64,000 bases of DNA from Sediminicoccus sp. KRV36 (GTDB lineage: Bacteria; Pseudomonadota; Alphaproteobacteria; Acetobacterales; Acetobacteraceae): positions 3,927,001 to 3,991,000 of the forward strand of contig NZ_CP085081.1 of assembly GCF_023243115.1 (NCBI RefSeq), in the 5' to 3' direction. Of the stretch, positions 34,563 to 42,832 are shown piece after piece. Within the stretch, counting starts at the first letter, position 1; each line of letters starts with the position of its first letter. The translations under genes and the position numbers were made by a program. The notes beneath the pieces were generated by a model. That model was not told the DNA's origin, ran no database searches, and saw only the letters and a program-made list of their open reading frames with translations.

Positions 34563-35954
34563 GTGCTGAAAATCCGGCGCGCGCCCTCGGCCGGCGCGCT
34601 GCTGCTGCGGCCCATCCTGGAGGGTGGCACGCCGCACGCCTCGGGCTTCCTCGGCCGGCCGGGCGAGGTGCTGGACATCTCGCCCACCGAACGCTGGATC
34701 GGTGCCGATGGCGCAGCATCCTCGGCCCATGCCTGGGAGGGTGTGGGGGCAGCCTGCATCGCGGCGGCGGGCGGGGTGCGGCGCGTGGCGCTGGATGCGC
34801 GCGGCCTGCCCCTGCGCTGCGCGGTGGGGCTGGCCACGGGTGCGCTGCTGCGCGCCTGGCGCTTCGACCGGCTGAAGTCTGGAGGGGCGAAGCCTCCGCG
34901 CCGCATCGAATTGCTGGTGGATGACCCGGCGCCATTCGCCGCACCCTGGGCGCGGGCCGAAGCCGCGCTGGCCGGCGCCAGCTTCGCGCGCGACCTGGTG
35001 GCCGAGCCCGCCAACCACCTGACGCCGCGCGCCTTCACCCACCGGCTGCGCAAGCTGCGAAAGGAGGGCATCAAGGTCACGGTGCTGGGCCGCAGCGCCC
35101 TGCAACGCCTGGGCGCGGGCGGGCTGCTGGCCGTGGGTCAGGGCAGCGCGCATCCGCCGCGCATGGTGATCCTGCGCTGGAAGGGCAGCTTCGCGGCCCC
35201 ACCCGTCGCCTTCATCGGCAAGGGCATCTGCTTTGACACGGGCGGCATTTCCATCAAGGGGGCCGCCGGCATGGAGGCGATGCGCGCCGATATGGCGGGG
35301 GCCGCCGCCTGCGCGGGGGCGATGCTGGCCCTGGCCCGCCGCCGCTCCCCCTGCCCGGCCATCGCCGTGCTGGCCATCGCGGAGAACGCCACCAGCGCCA
35401 TGAGCTATCGCCCCGGCGATGTGCTGCGCATGATGAACGGCCAGAGCGTGGAGGTGGTGGACACGGATGCCGAAGGGCGCCTCGTTCTCGCGGATGCGCT
35501 GCATCTGGCGGCGCGGCGCTTCCGCCCGCAGGCCCTGCTGGACCTCGCCACACTGACGGGCAGCGTGGTGACGGCGCTGGGCCACCATCGCGCCGGGCTG
35601 TTCGGCAATGACGCTGCCCTGGCTGCGGCCGTGACGGCGGCGGGCGAGGTGGTGGGCGAGCGCCTCTGGCCGCTGCCCATCGGCGAAAAGCACCGCGCGG
35701 ATCTGAAGAGCGAGATCGCCGACCTGAAGCAATGCGTGCCGGGTGGGCAGGGCTTGCAGCCCGATGCCTCGCACGCCGCCGCCTTCCTGCGCGAATTTGC
35801 GGGCGGGCTGCCCTGGGCGCATCTGGATATCGCCGGCGTGGAAACGGCGGAGACGACGGAGGGGCTGGCGGCAAAGAACACGCCCACCGGCTTTGGCGTC
35901 CGCTTGCTGGATGCGCTTGTGGAGCGGCATTTCGAGGACCCGCATCGGCTGTGA
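34563..35954 (+). CDS. second M17-family (leucyl aminopeptidase-like) peptidase
   Basis: 463 residues, paralogous to the gene before it. K220, D225 (GKGICFDTGG), K232, D243 (ADMAGA), D302, E304 and R306 (DTDAEGR) preserve the two-metal centre and catalytic arginine, so it should be active. The N-terminal domain is short and diverged, which may change oligomerisation or substrate range. It lies in the same orientation as pepA and probably shares its transcript. Likely an old duplication rather than a recent one, since the two differ widely outside the active site. Confidence 0.88.
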   Translation: MLKIRRAPSAGALLLRPILEGGTPHASGFLGRPGEVLDISPTERWIGADGAASSAHAWEGVGAACIAAAGGVRRVALDARGLPLRCAVGLATGALLRAWRFDRLKSGGAKPPRRIELLVDDPAPFAAPWARAEAALAGASFARDLVAEPANHLTPRAFTHRLRKLRKEGIKVTVLGRSALQRLGAGGLLAVGQGSAHPPRMVILRWKGSFAAPPVAFIGKGICFDTGGISIKGAAGMEAMRADMAGAAACAGAMLALARRRSPCPAIAVLAIAENATSAMSYRPGDVLRMMNGQSVEVVDTDAEGRLVLADALHLAARRFRPQALLDLATLTGSVVTALGHHRAGLFGNDAALAAAVTAAGEVVGERLWPLPIGEKHRADLKSEIADLKQCVPGGQGLQPDASHAAAFLREFAGGLPWAHLDIAGVETAETTEGLAAKNTPTGFGVRLLDALVERHFEDPHRL

Positions 35955-36017
35955 TGCGGGCTGCGTGACAGGGCGCCGCCCTCTCACCAACATGGCTGAA
36001 CAGGTCTGGAGGATGCG

Positions 36018-36998
36018 ATGAAAGCAGTCTGGTATGAGGCGACGGGTGCGGCGCGGGATGTGCTGGTGCATGGCGACATGCCGGCCCCGCAGGCTGGCCC
36101 GGGGGAGGTGCTGGTGCGCATCCATGCCTCGGGCGTGAATCCCTCCGATTGCAAGTCGCGCGGCGGCTCTCGCCCCATGGCGGCGCCGCGGGTGATCCCG
36201 CACAGCGATGGCGCGGGCGTGATCGAGGCCGTGGGCGCCGGCGTGGATGCGGCGCGCATCGGCCAGCGCGTCTGGATCTGGAACGGGCAATGGAAGCGCC
36301 CCTTCGGCACGGCGGCCGAATTCATCGCGCTGCCCTCGGCCCAGGCCGTCCCCCTGCCCGACAATATCAGCTTCGCCGAGGGCGCCTGCCTGGGCATTCC
36401 GGCGCTGACGGCGCTGCGCGCGGTGATGGCGGATCACGGCGTGATCGGCCAATCCGTGCTGGTCGCGGGCGGTGCGGGGGCTGTGGGCCACTACGCCATC
36501 CAGTTCGCCAAGCTGCTGGGGGCGAAGCAGGTCATCGCCACCGTGAGTTCCGCCGCCAAGGCCGCGCATGCGCTGGCCGCCGGCGCCGATGCCGTGGTGG
36601 ATTACCGCAGCGAGGATGTGGCGGCGCGCGTGGCGGCCCTCACCCACGGGCGCGGCGTGGATCGCGTGATCGAGGTGGATCTGGCCGCGAATGCCGCGCT
36701 GCTGCCGCGCATCGTCAAGCAGGACGGCATCTGCGTCACCTATGGCTCGGGGGCGGCCGAGATTACGCTGGGCTTCTTCCCGATGATCCTGAGCGGGGCC
36801 GCGATCCGCTTCTTCATCGTCTATGAGCTGAGCACCGAGGCACGGGGCGAATGCGAGGCGGTGCTGGAGAAGCTGCTGCGCGAGGGTCGCGTGCGGCACG
36901 CCATCGCGGCGACCCTGCCGCTGGCCGAATGCGCCGCCGCGCATGAGATGGTGATGGGCGGCGCCGCCATGGGCAATGTGGTGCTGACCCTTGCGTGA
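36018..36998 (+). CDS. NADPH:quinone oxidoreductase-type zinc-independent MDR dehydrogenase
   Basis: 326 residues. The N-terminal GroES-like domain (HASGVNPSDCKSRGG) precedes a Rossmann domain with VLVAGGAGAVGHYAIQFAK. The catalytic-zinc ligands of alcohol dehydrogenases are missing, as in quinone oxidoreductases. It reduces quinones or other activated carbonyls with NADPH; the physiological substrate is unknown. It sits in the middle of the pepA...holC row, all in the same orientation. Confidence 0.85.
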   Translation: MKAVWYEATGAARDVLVHGDMPAPQAGPGEVLVRIHASGVNPSDCKSRGGSRPMAAPRVIPHSDGAGVIEAVGAGVDAARIGQRVWIWNGQWKRPFGTAAEFIALPSAQAVPLPDNISFAEGACLGIPALTALRAVMADHGVIGQSVLVAGGAGAVGHYAIQFAKLLGAKQVIATVSSAAKAAHALAAGADAVVDYRSEDVAARVAALTHGRGVDRVIEVDLAANAALLPRIVKQDGICVTYGSGAAEITLGFFPMILSGAAIRFFIVYELSTEARGECEAVLEKLLREGRVRHAIAATLPLAECAAAHEMVMGGAAMGNVVLTLA

Positions 36999-37049
36999 TC
37001 ATACGGCCAGCCGGGTTGCTGTGCCGGCTGCCGGCCGCGCGGCAGGGCC

Positions 37050-37490
37050 ATGACCGAGATCGGCTTCTACCACCTCACCCGCAGCACGCTGGAGCAGGCC
37101 TTGCCGCGCCTGCTCGGCCGCGTGCTGGCGCTGGAGCAGCGCGCCCTGGTGCTCTGCGCGAGCGAGGAGCGATTGAAGTCGCTGGATGACGCCCTCTGGA
37201 CCTGCGCCGAGCCCGACTGGCTGCCGCATGGCACGCGCGATGGCGCCGCACAGCCCATCTTCCTGACCGCGCTGGACATGCCAGCACCCAATGGCGCGCA
37301 GCATCTGTTCCTGGCGGAGGGCGCGGAAAGCGCCCATCTCGCCCTCTATGCCCGCGCCTTTGATCTGTTCGATGGTGGCGATGAGGCGGCCGTCGCTGCC
37401 GCGCGCCGGCGCTGGGCCGCCGCCAAGGCGGCCGGCCACGCGCTGACCTATTGGCAGCAGGGTGAGCGAGGCTGGGAGAAGAAGGCGTGA
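37050..37490 (+). CDS. holC: DNA polymerase III chi subunit
   Basis: 146 residues, starting MTEIGFYHLTRSTLEQALPRL (shown in part), with the central ALVLCASEERLKSLDDALW and the late FDGGDEAAVAAARRRW. The chi subunit links the clamp loader to SSB at the replication fork. In many proteobacteria holC follows pepA directly; here two genes are inserted between them. Its stop is at the edge of composite repeat B. Confidence 0.92.
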   Translation: MTEIGFYHLTRSTLEQALPRLLGRVLALEQRALVLCASEERLKSLDDALWTCAEPDWLPHGTRDGAAQPIFLTALDMPAPNGAQHLFLAEGAESAHLALYARAFDLFDGGDEAAVAAARRRWAAAKAAGHALTYWQQGERGWEKKA

Positions 37491-37626
37491 GAGCAAGGGG
37501 GTCTCGCCCTCTGTGCCGCCAGGCAACCCGGTTGCCTGGACCGTCATGCCATAACCTGCCTGACGAAGGTGCAGGAAACCGGCTTCCTGCCGGGGAGCTC
37601 GAGGGGCTGGCCCCTCGATCCCACCC
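37490..37626. repeat. composite four-hairpin repeat, copy B
   Basis: Same order as copy A at 21960-22115. A weak first hairpin is followed by CCAGGCAAC-CCG-GTTGCCTGG (37519-37539), CCTGACGAAGGTGCA, a hairpin with GCAGGAA/TTCCTGC arms (37571-37590) and TCGAGGGG-CTGG-CCCCTCGA (37599-37618). Hairpin 2 differs from copy A at two stem positions on each arm, all four changes keeping the pairing. The segment around hairpin 4 is nearly identical to copy A over about 39 bases. It lies between convergent holC and a Bug receptor gene. Confidence 0.75.
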
Positions 37627-37684
37627 AGGAGCCCTCTGTCAGCCAAGGCGAAGCCAGCGCGCAGGTCGCGCCAGCAACCCCGCC

Positions 37685-38635
37685 TCACCCCTCCATCATG
37701 ATCCCCGTCAGCGTCGCCATTTCCTGCCAGCGGCGCACTTCCGCCAGCTGGAACGCCGCGAATTCCGCGGGCGGCATGGGTGCTGCGTTCAGCCCGGCCT
37801 GCACCGCCCGCGCCGCCGTCTCGGGCTGGGCCAGCGCGGCCAGGAACGCCTCGGCCAGGCGGGTGACGCGCGGGGCCTCCACCCCGCGTGGCGCAAACAG
37901 GCCAAACCAGGCATCCACGGCCATGAAGGGCACGCCGGCCTCGGCCGTGGTCGGCAGGTCGGGGAAGCCCGCGATGCGCTGCTCGGCCCCGATGGAGAGC
38001 GCGCGCAGCCGCCCCTCACGCACCAGCGCCACCACGCCGGGCCAGGTCGAGACATAGAAATCCACCACCCCCGCCACGGTATCCTGCGTGGCCGGCCCGC
38101 CGCCGCGATAAGGCACATGCACCGCATCCATGCCCGAGCGCCGGACGAAGGTCTCGGCGATGACATGGCTGGCCGAGCCCGCCTGCGAGGACGCATAGGA
38201 GACGCGGCGCCCGCCACGCCCCATCTCGATCAGCCCCGCCATGTTCCGCGCCGGCGACTGGGCCGGCACCACGGTGGCGTGATGCACCGTGGCCAGCCGC
38301 GCCACGGGGGTGAAGCTTTCGATCACCTGGTAGGGCAGGTTGCGCGCCATCCATTGGTTCGAGGCATGCGTCTGATTATGGCCGAGAATGAGGGTATTGC
38401 CATCGGCGGCGGCGCGCGCGGCGGCCTCCGTGCCGATGATGCCGCCCGCCCCGCCGCGATTATCCACGATGACGTTCTGGCCCAGCAGCGCGCCCGCGCG
38501 CTCAATCAGGATGCGGGCCAGGATATCCGTGCTGCCGCCGGGCGGCGCGGGCACGATCAGGCGCAGCGGGGTTGTCTGCGCGGTCGCGATGGCGGGCGCG
38601 GCCAGGAGACTGGCGATCAGAAGGCGGCGTTGCAT
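37685..38635 (-). CDS. tripartite tricarboxylate transporter (Bug-family) substrate-binding protein
   Basis: 316 residues. Signal peptide MQRRLLIASLLAAPAIATA is followed by LRLIVPAPPGGSTDILAR, the Bug signature, and NRGGAGGIIG. Periplasmic receptor with no TctA/TctB genes nearby, so a second orphan in this window. The ligand is unknown. Single-gene unit; upstream of it lies the end of cysG on the same strand, 135 bp away. Confidence 0.9.
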   Translation of the reverse strand: MQRRLLIASLLAAPAIATAQTTPLRLIVPAPPGGSTDILARILIERAGALLGQNVIVDNRGGAGGIIGTEAAARAAADGNTLILGHNQTHASNQWMARNLPYQVIESFTPVARLATVHHATVVPAQSPARNMAGLIEMGRGGRRVSYASSQAGSASHVIAETFVRRSGMDAVHVPYRGGGPATQDTVAGVVDFYVSTWPGVVALVREGRLRALSIGAEQRIAGFPDLPTTAEAGVPFMAVDAWFGLFAPRGVEAPRVTRLAEAFLAALAQPETAARAVQAGLNAAPMPPAEFAAFQLAEVRRWQEMATLTGIMMEG

Positions 38636-38770
38636 ATGGGGTTCCCTCCGGCAATGGCGGGAATGTAACCCAGGCCGCGCATCCTTGCATCACCGCGCCG
38701 CGCCAAGGATTGCGCCGCCGTGAGGCCGCGCGGCCATCAGGGCAGGATGGCAGCCGGCGGCCCGTGCCGT

Positions 38771-40096
38771 TCAGGCGAAGGCCGCCTCCAGCCGCGCCGG
38801 CAGCGCGCCCATCGCCACCGCCTCACCCAGCAACAGCAGCACCGGCCCATCGCCGGCCCAAGCCGGCGCACGGGCCACGATTTCCGTCAGCGTGCCGCGC
38901 AATTCGCGCTGCTGGGGGGAGCCGCCGCGCTCGATCAGCGCGGCCGGCGTATGGGGGTCAAAGCCCTCGCGCAGCAGCCCCTCGCGCAGCGCCGGCAGCG
39001 TGGTCAGGCCCATATAGATGGCCAGCGTCTGCGCCGGCCGGGCCAGGGCCACGAAATCGAGGTCGAGCCTGCCCTCACGCGTATGGCCGGTGACGAAGGT
39101 CAGCATGCGCGCCGCATCCCGATGCGTCAGCGGAATGCCGGCCTGCGCCGCGCAGCCCAGCGCCGCGGTGACACCGGGCACCACCTCGAAGGGAATCCCG
39201 GCCTCGGCCAGGGCCTGGGCTTCCTCGCCGCCACGGCCGAAGATGAAGGGGTCCCCGCCCTTGAGGCGCACCACGCGCAAGCCTTCACGCGCGAGCTCGA
39301 TGAGCAGGGTGTTGATCCCCTCCTGCGGGACGCAATGCAGCGCGCGCCGCTTGCCGACGAAGATGCGCCGCGCATCGCGCCGCGCGAGGTCCAGCACCGC
39401 CGCACTCACCAGCCGGTCATGCACGATGACATCGGCCTCGCCCAGCGCGCGCAGGGCGCGCAGCGTGAGGAGATCGGCCGCACCGGGCCCCGCGCCGACG
39501 AGTTGAACAATGCCGCGCGGCGCGGCTTCAGCCGTGGCGAGGAGCTGCGCGAAGGCGGCCTCGGCCTCGGCCTGGCGGCCCGCCAAAGCCAGATCGGCCG
39601 GCGTGCCGGTCAGGGCGCGCTCCAGAAAGACGCGGCGGGCCGGCAGGCTCGGGATGCGCGCGCGCACGGCCGCCTGGAACTTCGCCCCCAGCGCTGCGAC
39701 GCGGCCCAGCAGCGGCGGCAGCACCGCCTCGATCTTTTGCCGGATCAGCCGCGCCAGCACGGGGGATGCGCCGCCGGTGGAAACGCCGATGGTGATGTTG
39801 TCCCGCGTGATGATGGCGGGCGTGATGAAGGAGCAAAATTCCGGCCGGTCCACCACATTCACCGGAATGCCACGCGCCATGCAGGCGGCGTGCAGCGCGG
39901 CGAGGTCTTCCTCGGGCGCGCCGGCCGCCACGGCCATGGCGCAGCCTTCCAGCTGCCCTTCCGCATAGCGCGGCACTTCGCGCAGATCAGCGCCGGCGGC
40001 GCGCAGCAGCGTGGCCTTGGCCGCCAGCGCCTCACCCGCGCCGAGCAGCAAGACCTTGCGGCCCTGAAGGTCGAGAAAGGCCGGGAAATGGCGCAT
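38771..40096 (-). CDS. cysG: siroheme synthase (precorrin-2 dehydrogenase/ferrochelatase plus uroporphyrinogen-III methyltransferase)
   Basis: 441 residues. The N-terminal dehydrogenase/chelatase half (about 1-200) begins FPAFLDLQGRKVLLLGAGEALAAKA (shown in part). The C-terminal methyltransferase half has VGAGPGAADLLTLRA, VRLKGGDPFIFGRGGEE and PGVTAALGCAAQAGIPLTHR blocks. Together they make siroheme from uroporphyrinogen III, the prosthetic group of NirA encoded upstream. The ATG shares one base with the nasA stop (TGATG). Last gene of the nitrate operon, so cofactor supply is tied to enzyme synthesis. Confidence 0.95.
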   Translation of the reverse strand: MRHFPAFLDLQGRKVLLLGAGEALAAKATLLRAAGADLREVPRYAEGQLEGCAMAVAAGAPEEDLAALHAACMARGIPVNVVDRPEFCSFITPAIITRDNITIGVSTGGASPVLARLIRQKIEAVLPPLLGRVAALGAKFQAAVRARIPSLPARRVFLERALTGTPADLALAGRQAEAEAAFAQLLATAEAAPRGIVQLVGAGPGAADLLTLRALRALGEADVIVHDRLVSAAVLDLARRDARRIFVGKRRALHCVPQEGINTLLIELAREGLRVVRLKGGDPFIFGRGGEEAQALAEAGIPFEVVPGVTAALGCAAQAGIPLTHRDAARMLTFVTGHTREGRLDLDFVALARPAQTLAIYMGLTTLPALREGLLREGFDPHTPAALIERGGSPQQRELRGTLTEIVARAPAWAGDGPVLLLLGEAVAMGALPARLEAAFA

Positions 40097-42756
40097 CAGG
40101 CCGGTTCCAGCGCCAGCATCGCCGCCAGTTCCGGCTTGCAGCTGCCGCAGCCCGTGCCGGCGGAGGTGGCCGTGCCGATGGCCGCCACATCCCGCGCGCC
40201 GGCCACGATGGCCGCACGGATGCTGGCGGCATTCACGCCATGGCAGGCGCACAAGGTCGGCGATGGCGGCGGGCCATCCGGCAGCATGCCGGCCAGCAGC
40301 GCATGCCGCGCGGCACTGCCGATGCGCGCCTCGCCAAACAGCGAGAGCAGCCATTCGCGCGGCGGCAGCAGATGATCCGGCCCGATGAACAACGCGGCGA
40401 TGAGCTGGCCATCGCGCAGCCAGGCGGCACGGTGCTCGCCCGTCGCATCGGCGTGCAGGACCAGGCCGGGCGCGCCCTCGCCCAGTGCCGCGACCAATGT
40501 GTCGAAGGCCGCTGCCTCGCTGCCCGCGATCTCGTGCCGGAAGGCGCCATGCGCGGCCGGCGCCATGGCGCACCAATCGCCCAGCCGCGCGCCGAGCGGC
40601 TTCCGGGCCAGCAGAAAGCCGTGCCAGCGTGCCACGAAGGGCGTGAGGGTGACGGGCGTGTGCTTCAGCTCCGGCTGGCCGCTGATCGGGTCCGTCGCCG
40701 GCGTCACGGCCGTGTTGATCCGTGCCCGCGGGGCCAGTTGATCGGTCCAGTGCATGGGCGCGAAGCAGGTGCCGCGCGGCGTGGCGGGATCGAGCGCCAG
40801 GCGCAGCACCGCCTCGCCCCAGGCGCTGGCCACGCGGACCAGGGCGCCCTCCGTGAGGGCCGCCGCATCGGCCGGGTTCACGCTGAGCACGGGCTCAGGC
40901 GCGTGGGACATCAGGCGGGGCACGCGGCCGGTGCGCGTCATGGTGTGCCACTGGTCCCGCAGGCGGCCGGTCATCAGGATCATGCCGCCGCCATGCTCGG
41001 GCAGGCGGAAGGGGGTGGGCACGAGGCGCCGCACTGGCGGCGTGATGCGCCCGCCGCGCTGGCCGTGGCGCGGCACGGGCCATTGCGTCGGCGGCAGGGT
41101 CGCGTAGGCCGCATCGGTCAGGTCACTCAGGCCGCCAAGGTCGAAGACACGCTGGGCGGGGCGGGCCTCCGGGGCCGGCGATTCACGCCCTGACGAAAGC
41201 GCGTCAGGACGATCGCGGGCCAGTTCCGTCTGGGCCGGCGATTCACGCCCTGACGAAAGCGCGTCAGGACGATCGCGGGCCAGTTCCGTCACCGCCGCGT
41301 GTTCACGGAAGATGGCGGCCGCATTCGGCCAGGCGAATTGCGCGCCCCAGCCCAGGCGTTGCGCCACCTGGGCCACGATCCACCAATCGGGCTTCGCCTC
41401 GCCCGGGGCGGGCAGGAAACCGCGCTGGCGGCTGATCACGCGCTCGCTGTTCGTCACGGTGCCATCCTTCTCGCCCCAACCGAGCGCGGGCAGCAGGATC
41501 TGCGCATGCTCGGCCGTATCGGTGCCGGCATGGCAATCGGAGAGGATGAGGCTGGGGATGCGCTGCAAGGCGCGGCGCACCATGGCGGAATCCGGCAGGG
41601 ACACGGCGGGATTCGTCGCCATCACCCACATGGCGCCGATGCGCCCGGCCTCGGCCGCGCGAAAGAGGTCCACGGCCTTGAGGCCCGGCTTGGTGGCCAG
41701 GCTCGGCGCCTGCCAGAAATCGCGCAGGGCCGCGACCTCGGCCGGGTTTTCCGCATCCAGGTGGCCCGCCAGCATGTTGGACAGGGCCCCCACCTCACGC
41801 CCGCCCATCGCATTGGGCTGGCCCGTGACGCTGAACGGCCCCATGCCGGGCCGCCCGATACGGTTGGTGGCGAGGTGGCAGTTGATGATGGCATTGGCCT
41901 TGTCGGTGCCGCTGCTGGATTGATTGGTGCCCTGGCTCCAGAGCGTCACCACGCGTTCCGTGCCGCTGAACCACGCATTGAACTGCGCGAGCTGCGCGGG
42001 ATCGAGTCCGGTCAGCGCGGGCACGTCGAGCACCTGGCGCATCGCGTCGGGCACGGCGAAGCCGGACTGCGCCAGATGCGTGAGCAGGCCGGCGAAGAGC
42101 GCGACATCGCTGCCCGGGCGCAGCGCCAGATGCAGGTCTGCCGCCTCGCAACTCGCGGTGCGGCGGGGGTCCACCACGATGATGCGCATCATCGGCCGCA
42201 GCGCCTTCGCCGCGAGGATGCGCTGGTGCAGCACCGGGTGGCACCAGGCGAGATTGCTGCCGACCAGGATCACCAGATCGGCCAGTTCCAGATCCTCATA
42301 GGTGCCGGGGACCAGGTCCTCGCCAAAGGCGCGCCTGTGGCCGGCCACGGCGCTCGCCATGCAAAGCCGCGAATTGCTGTCGATGTTGCCGGTGCCGAGA
42401 AAGCCTTTCGTGAACTTGTTGGCCGCGTAGTAATCCTCGGTCAGCAACTGGCCGGAGACGTAGAGCGCCACACCCTCCGGCCCGTATTCGACCAGGGCGG
42501 CGCGGAAGGCTTCGGCGGTGGCGTCCAGCGCCGCATCCCAGCTGGCGCGCTTGCCGCGCACCATGGGGTGCAGCAGCCGGCCATCGAGTCCGGTGGTTTC
42601 GCCCAGCGCGGCGCCCTTGCTGCACAGCCTTCCCTGATTGGCGGGGTGGGCGGGGTCGCCCCGCACCGGGCCGTCGCGGCTGGCCAGCACGCCGCATCCC
42701 ACACCGCAATAAGGGCAGGTGGTGCGGATGGTGGGGAGCAGGGAGCCGTCCATCAT
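40096..42756 (-). CDS. nasA: assimilatory nitrate reductase catalytic subunit, molybdopterin and Fe-S
   Basis: 886 residues from ATG 42756 (an ATG at 42843 would add 29 and overlap the upstream gene by 11 bp). An N-terminal [4Fe-4S] site is formed by C14, C17, C21 and C45 (CPYCGVGC, LCSKG). Molybdopterin oxidoreductase and dinucleotide-binding domains follow. A C-terminal BFD-type [2Fe-2S] domain has LCACHGV and GTGCGSCKPE. It reduces nitrate to nitrite in the cytosol. Between the two molybdopterin domains an in-frame, duplicated 20-residue segment (ELARDRPDALSSGRESPA) is inserted where relatives have a short linker. Confidence 0.94.
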   Translation of the reverse strand: MMDGSLLPTIRTTCPYCGVGCGVLASRDGPVRGDPAHPANQGRLCSKGAALGETTGLDGRLLHPMVRGKRASWDAALDATAEAFRAALVEYGPEGVALYVSGQLLTEDYYAANKFTKGFLGTGNIDSNSRLCMASAVAGHRRAFGEDLVPGTYEDLELADLVILVGSNLAWCHPVLHQRILAAKALRPMMRIIVVDPRRTASCEAADLHLALRPGSDVALFAGLLTHLAQSGFAVPDAMRQVLDVPALTGLDPAQLAQFNAWFSGTERVVTLWSQGTNQSSSGTDKANAIINCHLATNRIGRPGMGPFSVTGQPNAMGGREVGALSNMLAGHLDAENPAEVAALRDFWQAPSLATKPGLKAVDLFRAAEAGRIGAMWVMATNPAVSLPDSAMVRRALQRIPSLILSDCHAGTDTAEHAQILLPALGWGEKDGTVTNSERVISRQRGFLPAPGEAKPDWWIVAQVAQRLGWGAQFAWPNAAAIFREHAAVTELARDRPDALSSGRESPAQTELARDRPDALSSGRESPAPEARPAQRVFDLGGLSDLTDAAYATLPPTQWPVPRHGQRGGRITPPVRRLVPTPFRLPEHGGGMILMTGRLRDQWHTMTRTGRVPRLMSHAPEPVLSVNPADAAALTEGALVRVASAWGEAVLRLALDPATPRGTCFAPMHWTDQLAPRARINTAVTPATDPISGQPELKHTPVTLTPFVARWHGFLLARKPLGARLGDWCAMAPAAHGAFRHEIAGSEAAAFDTLVAALGEGAPGLVLHADATGEHRAAWLRDGQLIAALFIGPDHLLPPREWLLSLFGEARIGSAARHALLAGMLPDGPPPSPTLCACHGVNAASIRAAIVAGARDVAAIGTATSAGTGCGSCKPELAAMLALEPA
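41172..41290. repeat. near-perfect 60-bp tandem duplication with hairpin inside nasA
   Basis: The 59 bases 41172-41230 recur exactly at 41232-41290, with a period of 60 bp, so the frame is kept and 20 codons are repeated. Each unit contains the hairpin CCTGACG-AAAGCG-CGTCAGG (first copy 41189-41208). The translated unit is hydrophilic and looks like an exposed loop. This resembles palindromic elements inserted in protein genes of some alphaproteobacteria. Confidence 0.9.
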
Positions 42757-42832
42757 CGGCCCGATCGCGCAGCGGCGCTCGTGCGGGACGCGCAAGGTGA
42801 CGGGCGGGAAAGCGTGAACCGGTCCGGAAGCA

